This document shows, piece after piece, positions 1 through 6,918 of a stretch of DNA of 64,000 nt. This stretch comes from CAWATZ01 sp963784995 (GTDB lineage: Bacteria; Planctomycetota; Planctomycetia; Gemmatales; Gemmataceae), in NCBI GenBank assembly GCA_963784995.1, contig CAWATZ010000003.1:2480001-2544000 (forward strand), in the 5' to 3' direction. The position numbers and the translations under genes are program-made. Numbering within the stretch: position 1 is the first letter of the stretch; the number at the start of each line of letters is the position of its first letter. Under the pieces are notes generated by a model that was not told where the DNA came from, did not search any database, and saw only the letters and a program-made list of their open reading frames with translations.

Positions 1-2025
1 GTCCGTGATCACCCGCTGCTTGAGAGCCGGGTCCTCGATGGGGAAGACCACCTCGACGCGCCGTTTCAGGTTGCGGTCCATCCAGTCGGCCGAGCCTACG
101 CAGACCAGAGGGTCGCCGCCGTTCTCGAAGTAGTAGATCCGACTATGCTCCAGGAAGCGATCGACAATGGAGATGACGCGGATGGTGTCGCTGATCCCCG
201 GCAGGCCGGGACGGAGCGAGCAGATGCCCCGGCAGATCAGGTCCATTTTCACTCCCGCCTGGCTGGCGCGATACAGCTCGCGGACGATCTCAGGCTCCAG
301 CACGGCGTTGAGCTTGGCCATGATCCGGGCCGGCTTACCGGCCTGCTGATTGCTGGCCTCCTTGCGGATCTTCTCGACCATGAAGGCCAGCATGCGGGTC
401 GGAGCGACTACCAGCTTGCGCCAGTTGGACACCTCGCAGAAGCCGGTCAGGTAATTGAACAGCTCGGAAACGTCCTCGGCAAAATCCTGATTGCAGGTGA
501 ACAGGCCAATGTCCGTGTAGACCCGGGCCGTCTGCGAGTTGTAATTACCCGTGGCCAGGTGGACGTACCGGCGGATGCCGTCCTCCTCCCGGCGCACTAC
601 CAGGGCTGCCTTGCAGTGCGTTTTCAGACCCACGAAACCGAAGACGACATGGACTCCGGCCCGCTCTAACTTGCGTGCCCAGGCGATGTTGCGCTCCTCG
701 TCCATCCGGGCTTTCAGCTCGATGACGGCAGTCACCTGCTTGCCGTTGCTGGCGGCCCGCTGCAGCGCCCGCACAATGGGGGAATCGGCGCCGGTGCGAT
801 ACAGGGTCTGCTTGATGGCCAGCACGCGCTCGTCCCGGGCCGCCTCGGAAATCAGGTCCACGACGGGCTGAAACGACTCGTAGGGATGATGCACCAGAAT
901 GTCGCGGGCCCGGATGGCGTCCCACAGGCTGCTTGCCTGGACAAACGCCGCGACCGGCTGAGGGACAAAGAGCGGATCGCGCAAGTGCTCGTAGCCGGGC
1001 AGCCCGTGAATCTGGATCAGGGCTGTCAGGTCGAGCGGCTCCGGGGTGCGGAAGATGTCGCCGGCGTCCAGGTCGAAGGCCTCCTTGAGGAACGCCTCGA
1101 TGGGGGCGGACGCCCCCCGAGCCAGGATCAAGCGCACGGCCGCCCCACGCCGCCGCTTGCGCACCTCGCCCTCGATGGTCTTGAGCAGGTCCTCGACATC
1201 CTCCTCGGTGATCTCGATGTCGCTGTTGCGCGTCACCTGGAAACAGGCCGTGTCCACCACGGTCATGCCCCGGAACAGGTCCGCCAGATGCAGCTGGATC
1301 AGCGCTTCCAGGGTGACGAAGGCATGACCCTTGCTCGCCCGGGAGGGCGAGGCTCCTGCCGAGCCAGGTTTCATTGGCTCGGCAGGAGCCTCGCCCTCCC
1401 GAGCCGGGAGAGCGACAAAGCGCGGCAGCACCGAAGGGACCTGGACAACCGCGTACAGGGTCTCGTCCTCGTCGGGCCGATGCAGCCGGATTGCCAGGTT
1501 GAGCGACCGGTTGACCAGGTGCGGAAAGGGATGGCCTGGATCGATCGCCAGGGGAGTCAGCACCGGATAGATCTCGCGGTCGAACAGGTCGCGGAGGTAC
1601 TGCTGTTCCTCCCGGTTGAGGTCGGCCGGCCGGCGCAGGACGATGCCTTCCTTTTCCAGGGCCGGCAGCACTTCGGTCAGCAGGCAGGCATATTGCTGGG
1701 TCAGCATCTCGCCAACCAGGTACACGATGCGGTCCAGCTGCTGGCGCGGCGGCGTGCGGTCGGCGCCGGTGCCGACGCCGAGTCCGGCATGCACCTTCTG
1801 CTGAATGCCTCCCACCCGGACCATGAAGAACTCATCCAGGTTGGAGGTGAAGATGGCCAGGAACTTCAGCCGTTCCAGCAGCGGCACACCGGGATCGCAG
1901 CCTTCCTCCAGGACCCGGCGGTTGAACTCCAGCCAGCTCAGGTCGCGGTTCAGGTACAGGCTCGGATCGTCCAGGGGCGGCTGGGAGGGCGAGGCTCCTG
2001 CCGAGCCATCTGTGGGTGCCTGCAT
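1..2025 (-). CDS. ppk1: Polyphosphate kinase 1 (3'-truncated by window edge)
   Basis: Makes and degrades inorganic polyphosphate from ATP. About 675 residues are visible and the C-terminus lies beyond the window. Family hallmarks seen in order: the N-terminal stretch YLNRDLSWLEFNRRVLEE, the LERLKFLAIFTSNLDEFFMVRV helix region, the HHPYESFQPVVDLI stretch, and the phospholipase-D-like kinase core with KARMDEERN, a GLKTHCKAALV segment holding the conserved His, and YVHLATGNYN. The ATG at 2025 follows a strong AGGAGG site. Two oddities: a 62-bp palindrome adds about 21 residues (REGEAPAEP ... GSAGASPSR) between the RFVALPA and GHAFV segments, and half of the same repeat encodes GSAGASPS right at the N-terminus. 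The frame stays open through both. Identification is firm; the effect of the insert is unknown. Confidence 0.96.
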   Translation of the reverse strand, partial: MQAPTDGSAGASPSQPPLDDPSLYLNRDLSWLEFNRRVLEEGCDPGVPLLERLKFLAIFTSNLDEFFMVRVGGIQQKVHAGLGVGTGADRTPPRQQLDRIVYLVGEMLTQQYACLLTEVLPALEKEGIVLRRPADLNREEQQYLRDLFDREIYPVLTPLAIDPGHPFPHLVNRSLNLAIRLHRPDEDETLYAVVQVPSVLPRFVALPAREGEAPAEPMKPGSAGASPSRASKGHAFVTLEALIQLHLADLFRGMTVVDTACFQVTRNSDIEITEEDVEDLLKTIEGEVRKRRRGAAVRLILARGASAPIEAFLKEAFDLDAGDIFRTPEPLDLTALIQIHGLPGYEHLRDPLFVPQPVAAFVQASSLWDAIRARDILVHHPYESFQPVVDLISEAARDERVLAIKQTLYRTGADSPIVRALQRAASNGKQVTAVIELKARMDEERNIAWARKLERAGVHVVFGFVGLKTHCKAALVVRREEDGIRRYVHLATGNYNSQTARVYTDIGLFTCNQDFAEDVSELFNYLTGFCEVSNWRKLVVAPTRMLAFMVEKIRKEASNQQAGKPARIMAKLNAVLEPEIVRELYRASQAGVKMDLICRGICSLRPGLPGISDTIRVISIVDRFLEHSRIYYFENGGDPLVCVGSADWMDRNLKRRVEVVFPIEDPALKQRVITD
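1340..1401. repeat. GEAPAEP palindrome inside ppk1
   Basis: Perfect inverted repeat with 27-bp arms (1340-1366 and 1375-1401) and an 8-nt loop, lying in frame inside ppk1. It encodes GEAPAEP on one arm and GSAGASPS on the other. A half copy lies at about 1982-2006 at the ppk1 N-terminus. Confidence 0.9.
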
Positions 2026-2141
2026 GACGTGCCTCCTCGAAGGTCAGGCTTTCCAGCCTGACCTACGACCGTTGTACGCTGGTCGAGGCGACACGTCCAG
2101 GCACCCGCTTGTCTGAAGAGCCGGAAGAAGATTCGGAGTGT

Positions 2142-2339
2142 TCAGCCTGGGGAAGCCGCGGAGGATGACGCAGCAGTGGCGTCCTTGCGGCCTGGCTGGA
2201 GTTCTTCGCGCAGCACCTTCTTCTGGATGGGGGCTGAAATGGCCAGTTTGATCCGGTTGCCCTCGATGCCGAGGACTGTCAGGGTGATGTCCTCGCCAAT
2301 GACGATCTCTTCTCCCGGGTGGCGACTCAGGACTAACAT
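2142..2339 (-). CDS. csrA: Carbon storage regulator CsrA
   Basis: RNA-binding post-transcriptional regulator that normally binds GGA motifs in mRNA leaders. The 65-residue product starts MLVLSRHPGEEIVIG, followed by the ITLTVLGIEGNRIKLAISAP core, a textbook CsrA fold segment, and a helix (KKVLREEL). The RLTRK-type basic region of proteobacterial CsrA is replaced by LSRHPGEE, as is common outside that group. The last 15 or so residues (ATAASSSAASPG) are low complexity and probably disordered. It sits about 115 bp upstream of ppk1 on the same strand. No flagellar or FliW gene is adjacent, so its target here cannot be inferred. Confidence 0.95.
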   Translation of the reverse strand: MLVLSRHPGEEIVIGEDITLTVLGIEGNRIKLAISAPIQKKVLREELQPGRKDATAASSSAASPG

Positions 2340-2690
2340 GGGCAGCGATCCTCCTTGCGTTCAATTCCCTGGAAGCACCTTGTGCGCTCCCTCAGCAACT
2401 CGAATCGGCAGCGCCCCCGCGGTTGCTCCAGGAAGCTGGCCAGGGCGCTGGAGATGGTCGAGTCCTGGAACGGGCTCAATCCGAAGAAGCAGCAAGATCG
2501 GAACGGCGGCAGGTTGGTGGAAGGAGGGTGGTGGGGGAAAAAAAAATCCCGCTGGAACAACTCACGGCGTCGCCCAGTCACCGTGAACTGTCTCGCAGCG
2601 GGACAATGGGATTATGCAAGAGAAAGCCTTTTTGTGGAATTGGGGAAAACCCTGGGATCGGCCAGGAAAAACCCTGGGAGGCCGGGGACC
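2340..2690. other. Intergenic region upstream of csrA
   Basis: About 350 bases with no convincing coding potential. It holds the csrA leader on the minus strand and, at 2547-2603, a nested hairpin whose loop matches two elements near 35.4-35.6 kb. A run of nine A residues on the plus strand directly precedes the hairpin. Confidence 0.5.
2547..2603. repeat. Nested hairpin element C with GTCGCCCARYCA loop
   Basis: Outer stem TCCCGCT (2547-2553) pairs with AGCGGGA (2597-2603); inner stem TCACGG (2562-2567) pairs with CCGTGA (2581-2586). The loop between the inner arms reads CGTCGCCCAGTCA, sharing the core GTCGCCCARYCA with elements A and B downstream of 35.38 kb. Outer and inner stem sequences are not conserved between copies, only the architecture and the loop. 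Confidence 0.6.
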
Positions 2691-2751
2691 ACGTAGGACG
2701 GCTCTCCTGAGCCGTCTTCCGCCAGGACGGCTCAGGAGAGCCGTCCTACGT
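2691..2751. repeat. Perfect 26-bp inverted repeat after the response regulator gene
   Basis: Arms 2691-2716 and 2726-2751 are perfect reverse complements around a 9-nt spacer. It begins right after the stop codon of the NarL-type regulator (minus strand), so it could end or protect that transcript. There is no T-tract, so a classic intrinsic terminator is not shown. Confidence 0.75.
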
Positions 2752-2752
2752 C

Positions 2753-3406
2753 TCAGTTGTCCGAAGCGATCACCCCCATGCGGATGGCGTAGCGGACCAG
2801 CCCGGCAACGTCGTGGATGCCGAGGGCCTCCATCAACTGACAGCGGTGCATCTCGATGGTCTTGACCGTGACCCCAAGTTTGCGGCTGATCTCCTTTGTG
2901 GTCGCGCCTTCGGCGACCAGCTGCAAGACCTCGCGCTGCCGGGGCGTGAGCCGATCCAGCGAGGTGGCCCGGGGGCCGACCCGGTGGAGGTAGGCATCGA
3001 TGACGTGTCTGGAGACGGCAGCGGTCAGATCGCGCTCCCCCTGGGCCACCGCCCGGATGGCCGCTTCCAGTTCCGCGGGGCAGTTGTTCTTGAGCAGATA
3101 CCCGGCCGCCCCCGCTTGCAGGGCCTTCAAGACGTGTTCCTCCGTGGCGTTGACCGACAGCATGATGACACGGACCTCGGGAAACTCCTGGGTCACCCGT
3201 GCCGTCGCTTCCAGCCCGTTCATCTCCGGCATGAGAATGTCCATCAGTACCAGGTCGGGGTGATGGCGACCGATCTGCGCCAGGGCTTCCCGACCATTGG
3301 CGGCCTCGGCCACGACCTCGATGCCAGCAAGGGCCTGCAACAGCAGCTTCAATCCTGCCCGGATCAGGTGATGGTCATCGGCCAGCAAAACCCGGATTGC
3401 TTTCAT
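2753..3406 (-). CDS. NarL/FixJ-type response regulator
   Basis: Two-component transcription factor, 217 residues. Receiver domain at about 1-120: acidic pair D10-D11, phospho-acceptor D56 in LVLMDILMP, and the conserved Lys in YLLKNNC. C-terminal LuxR-type helix-turn-helix at about 150-212 (LTPRQREVLQLVAEGATTKE, then a recognition helix VTVKTIEMHR). Its start overlaps the stop of the upstream histidine kinase by 4 bases, so the two are co-translated and almost certainly form a cognate pair. The start is the ATG at 3406. Target genes are unknown, but the exported mannonate-dehydratase-like gene upstream in the same run is one candidate member of the regulon. Confidence 0.95.
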   Translation of the reverse strand: MKAIRVLLADDHHLIRAGLKLLLQALAGIEVVAEAANGREALAQIGRHHPDLVLMDILMPEMNGLEATARVTQEFPEVRVIMLSVNATEEHVLKALQAGAAGYLLKNNCPAELEAAIRAVAQGERDLTAAVSRHVIDAYLHRVGPRATSLDRLTPRQREVLQLVAEGATTKEISRKLGVTVKTIEMHRCQLMEALGIHDVAGLVRYAIRMGVIASDN

Positions 3407-5271
3407 GGGCTGGTGTCCTTTGCGGTGTCTTCATTACCCCCAACCCCTCTCCCACAAGGGGAGGGGGGAGGCAAAGGCAGCCGGGCCCGGATGCAAGTCC
3501 CCTGGCCGGGCTGAGATTCCAGGATCAGTACGCCGCCGAGCAACTCGACGCGTTCCTGCATGCCAATCAGGCCAAAGCTGGTCTCCTCCGCGGCACGCTG
3601 GCGAACCACGCTGGTGTCGAAGCCGGCGCCATCGTCGCGAATGACCAGTTCGAGGGCCTGCTCGCACAGACGCAGCTCGATCCAGACCTGCTGCGCCCGC
3701 GCATGTCGGGCGACGTTCGTCATGGCCTCCTGGACGACGCGGAAGCAGGTGGTTTCCAGTTCAGCCGGCAGCCGGCTTCCCGCCAGATCGGTTTCGAGAT
3801 GGATCAGAACGCCGGTCCGCTGCATCTGGCGGTGACTGTACCACCGCAGCGTCGCTTCCAGGCCCAGGTCGTCCAGCAGCGAGGGCCGAAGATCCAGAGA
3901 CAGATGGCGAACCTGCTGGATCGCCTGGTCGGCGATGGCGATGGCATCGTCCAGGGCTGACCGGGCCGACCGGGGGGTTGTCTTGACCGCGTGCAAATGG
4001 AAGCGGATCACCGTCAAGGTCTGGCCGATCTGGTCGTGCAGCTCGTAGGCGATCCGGCGGCGCTCGCTCTCTTGCACGGTAATCAGCTGCCGGGACAACA
4101 CCTGCAAGCGCTCTCGACTTTGCCGCAGCTCTTCTTCCGCTTGTTTGCGGTCCGAGACGTCAATGGCGATGCCACCCACGTAGCGTTTTCCGGTCCGGTC
4201 CGTGAAGGGGAACTTGTAGACCAGGAAGTGACGAAGCCGGCCATCCGCGTCGGGCACGCTTTCCGTCAGTTCCAGGACTGCCCCCGACTCCAGAACGGCG
4301 AGGTCGTTCTGGCGCAGCTGCTCGGCAACGTGCGGCCAGACCTCGAAGCCGGTTCGACCGAGGCGCTCTTCCAGCTTCTCCCGGAAAAACTCGGCATGCT
4401 TCTTGTTCCTGTAGGCGTAGCGGAACTGCTCGTCTTTCATCCACGCCAGGGCCGGCCCATTGTCCATGAACGCCTGGAAGCGCTCCTCACTCTCCCGCAA
4501 GGCATCTTCCGCGTTCTTCCACTCGGTAATGTCCTGGGCGGCCCCGATGATGCGGCTGACGACCCCGGGCGTTGGACCCCAGGCGGGCTTGTTCAGCGAG
4601 CGCACCCAGCGGAGATTCCCCTCCTTGGTGATCAGCCGGACAATACAGGCACCCTCTTGCCCGGCCAGGACGCGCTCGCCAACCTGGTGCATCAGCGGCA
4701 GATCGTCCGGGTGGACCAGAACTTGCCAGCCAAACGGGCCATCCACCTCTTCCAGGGTGTACCCCAACAGCCGGGTGAAGCCTTCGGTGACCAGCTCCAG
4801 CCGGGAGGTGCCATCCGCATCAAGGCGCAGGACGTAGTTGTAGTCCGAAGTCAGCTCGGAGATGATGCGGTGCCGTTCCTCGCTTTCGCGCAAGGCCTCT
4901 TCGGCCCGCCGGCGCGGGGTCACGTCAAAGGTGCCGCCGACCACGCGCACGGGTTGTCCCGAATCATCCCGGAGAATCACCACGTGGTCCCAGACGTGGA
5001 CGTAATGGCCATCCTTGTGGCGGATGCGGTACTCCTGCTCCAGCGGGCCCTGGCCCGGATTCGCCAGCACCTGCGCGAACCGCTCGAAGCACCTCGGCAA
5101 ATCCTCGGGATGGACGCGCTGCTCCCACCACTGACTCGTCGGTTCCGCTTCGTCCGGGTGATACCCGGTCAGGGCAAAAAGCGCCTCGCTGCGCAAAGCT
5201 CTGCCTGTCGTCAGATCCACCTCGTAGATCAGGCAATTGACCGCAGCCGCGGCCAGACGGAAACGCTCCAA
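3403..5271 (-). CDS. PAS-domain sensor histidine kinase (NarX/DegS-type core)
   Basis: Predicted cytoplasmic sensor kinase, 622 residues, no obvious membrane segment. Three PAS/PAC units cover roughly residues 1-130, 135-260 and 265-380; a HisKA_3 dimerisation segment carries the phospho-acceptor His in RRIAYELHDQIGQTL, and the HATPase_c domain has the DDGAGFD and GLIGMQERV boxes. The C-terminal tail PPPSPCGRGVGG is encoded by a dispersed repeat. The frame given starts at a TTG (5271) with no good ribosome site. An ATG at 5351 has an AAGAGGAGA site and encodes a plausible N-terminus (MEPMPKGTPQ ... DELQR), but it is one base out of frame. A single-base loss near 5272 would explain this. Partner of the response regulator overlapping its 3' end. 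Confidence 0.9.
   Translation of the reverse strand: MERFRLAAAAVNCLIYEVDLTTGRALRSEALFALTGYHPDEAEPTSQWWEQRVHPEDLPRCFERFAQVLANPGQGPLEQEYRIRHKDGHYVHVWDHVVILRDDSGQPVRVVGGTFDVTPRRRAEEALRESEERHRIISELTSDYNYVLRLDADGTSRLELVTEGFTRLLGYTLEEVDGPFGWQVLVHPDDLPLMHQVGERVLAGQEGACIVRLITKEGNLRWVRSLNKPAWGPTPGVVSRIIGAAQDITEWKNAEDALRESEERFQAFMDNGPALAWMKDEQFRYAYRNKKHAEFFREKLEERLGRTGFEVWPHVAEQLRQNDLAVLESGAVLELTESVPDADGRLRHFLVYKFPFTDRTGKRYVGGIAIDVSDRKQAEEELRQSRERLQVLSRQLITVQESERRRIAYELHDQIGQTLTVIRFHLHAVKTTPRSARSALDDAIAIADQAIQQVRHLSLDLRPSLLDDLGLEATLRWYSHRQMQRTGVLIHLETDLAGSRLPAELETTCFRVVQEAMTNVARHARAQQVWIELRLCEQALELVIRDDGAGFDTSVVRQRAAEETSFGLIGMQERVELLGGVLILESQPGQGTCIRARLPLPPPSPCGRGVGGNEDTAKDTSP
3437..3468. repeat. CCCCTCTCCCACAAGGGGAG-type dispersed repeat
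   Basis: Short inverted repeat (CCCCTCTCCC ... GGGGAGGGGG). It lies within the last codons of the PAS histidine kinase and encodes its PPPSPCGRGVGG tail. A second copy is at 11133-11157, and a half copy lies near 25320. Confidence 0.65.
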
Positions 5272-5375
5272 CTGCGCTGAAGCTCGTCCGGAGCCGGAAG
5301 CGGCTCGGGACCGGACCCTGGTTGAGGCGTTCCCTTGGGCATCGGTTCCATTCTCCTCTTGTCCCTGGGTGGCTC

Positions 5376-6515
5376 CTAAAGCCGATCAACGGCCTGGATC
5401 AGTCCCTTGACGTAGCCGTAGGCAAAAGCAAACGCCTGTTTGCCATTGGTGTCGCCCACGGTCTGCGGCACGTGGTCGGGCATGATCATGCCATCGTAGC
5501 CGACCTCCTTGTAGGTTAGCAGCGCCTGCAGCATGTCCACGTCTCCTTCGTCGGGGTAGGTCTCCTGAAAGTTCAGGAACTTGCCCCGGATGTTGCGGAA
5601 GTGGACGTTGAAGATCTTCTTGCGGCTGCCGAAGTAGCGAATGACCTCGAAGATCTCCTTGCCGGGGTTTTCCAGACCCTCGCAGATGGTCCCCTGACAG
5701 AAGTTCAATCCGTGGTAAGGGCTGGCCTGGATCTCGACGAACTTCTTGAGTCCCTCGACGCTGCCCAGGACGCGCTGCACGCCGCGAAAACCCTTGTCGG
5801 CAGGCATGGGCGGATCGTGCGGGTGGCAGGCCATCCGGACCTTGTGCTCCTCCGCGACCGGGATGACGCGCTTGAGGAAATAGCGGATCCGCTCCCACAT
5901 TTCGTCGGCGGACACCTTACCGGCCTCGGTGAGCGGCGGCTCCTGCCTGGCCTTATCGTAGACGAAGGTGCTGTAACTGGAGCCGCCCCGGCCTGGGGTG
6001 CGTTCGGTGCGGACCACGCCCAGGATCGTCAGGTTGTACTTCAGAGCCGGAACGCCCGCCTTCGCGGCCGCTCGAATCATGGCACAGACGTTGTCGATCT
6101 CGCGATCCCGTTCCGGGCTCTTACCCAGCATGATGTGCGGGTTCTCGGCCCGGCTGATGGGCCGGGAGCTGAGCGGCAACGCCAGCATGTCCAGGGAGAT
6201 GCCGTGGGATTCGGCTTTCTTCTTCAGCTTCTCGATCTCCGCGACCGTCCAGGGCGTTTTTGAGTCCCGCTCGGGAAGGTGGCCACAGATGTTCTTGACG
6301 CCAAACTGGGCGAAGAACTGAAGCATGTCGTCGGTGGTGGGTCCGCGCTGGCAGCCGACCTTCATCAGGGCCCGCTTGGCCTGGACGGGCTGTGCGGGCT
6401 GCTCCAGCGCCTGAGACGGAGAGGGACTGGTCAGCGCCAGCGCGCTGACTCCACCGGTGACACCGGCGAGGCCAAGGAAGCGGCGACGATTAACCGGCTT
6501 TGCACGTTCTGGCAT
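5376..6515 (-). CDS. Mannonate dehydratase-like TIM-barrel protein, Tat-exported
   Basis: Resembles UxuA, which dehydrates D-mannonate to 2-keto-3-deoxygluconate. The start at 6515 gives a twin-arginine signal (NRRRFLGLAG, then a hydrophobic stretch ending SQALEQPAQ), so the protein is predicted to be exported already folded. UxuA-like landmarks are CHPHDPPMP (metal-binding His; the family usually has HPDDPP), LNFCQGT, NVHFRNI and GDVDMLQALL ... GYDGMIMPDHVPQ. Length is 379 residues, close to the family norm. The gene ends about 25 bp before the likely start of the PAS histidine kinase, so the three genes probably form one transcript. Export and the HPHD variant suggest a changed substrate; this is inference. 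An earlier in-frame start at 6587 lacks support. Confidence 0.8.
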   Translation of the reverse strand: MPERAKPVNRRRFLGLAGVTGGVSALALTSPSPSQALEQPAQPVQAKRALMKVGCQRGPTTDDMLQFFAQFGVKNICGHLPERDSKTPWTVAEIEKLKKKAESHGISLDMLALPLSSRPISRAENPHIMLGKSPERDREIDNVCAMIRAAAKAGVPALKYNLTILGVVRTERTPGRGGSSYSTFVYDKARQEPPLTEAGKVSADEMWERIRYFLKRVIPVAEEHKVRMACHPHDPPMPADKGFRGVQRVLGSVEGLKKFVEIQASPYHGLNFCQGTICEGLENPGKEIFEVIRYFGSRKKIFNVHFRNIRGKFLNFQETYPDEGDVDMLQALLTYKEVGYDGMIMPDHVPQTVGDTNGKQAFAFAYGYVKGLIQAVDRL

Positions 6516-6918
6516 CGGGAACTCCGGGATGGTGAGCGGTTGGCGCAAGGGGTGTTTGAGTTTGATTCTACGCTCCTGGAAGGACAATCACAAGAGATAG
6601 GCGGTCGTGTCGGAACGCAATAGAACTCTCCTGCCCGTCAGGGATTGTGGGGAGGGGAGGGCGAGACAGAACCGCTGAGAACGCCACACCGCCAACGGCG
6701 CGCCGCGGCTGGCGGTGTCGCCAGGAGATGCCGCGGCGTGTCTGTGCTTGCCCCACGGCTGACAAAAAAGCGACATCGCCACCGCGCCACCAGCACACGC
6801 TGCCTCTTCTGGCACTTCCCCATAATCCGTGACGGGCAGGGATTTTCTTCTGGTCCGCGTCGGGGAGGTGGGGTAGACTACCTCCCATCCAATCCGGTTT
6901 TGTTCTGGAGAGGTCGTC
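6516..6918. other. Intergenic region between divergent genes
   Basis: Divergent spacer between the exported dehydratase-like gene (minus) and the WD40 gene (plus). No convincing gene. Bases 6549-6609, the leader of the dehydratase gene, recur with few changes at 9696-9757. Confidence 0.4.

Noticed and set aside
886..2061. Long plus-strand open frame opposite ppk1
   Set aside because: It is antisense to a well-supported ppk1 gene, has low-complexity Gln/Arg-rich translation and no family motif; a by-product of high GC codon use.
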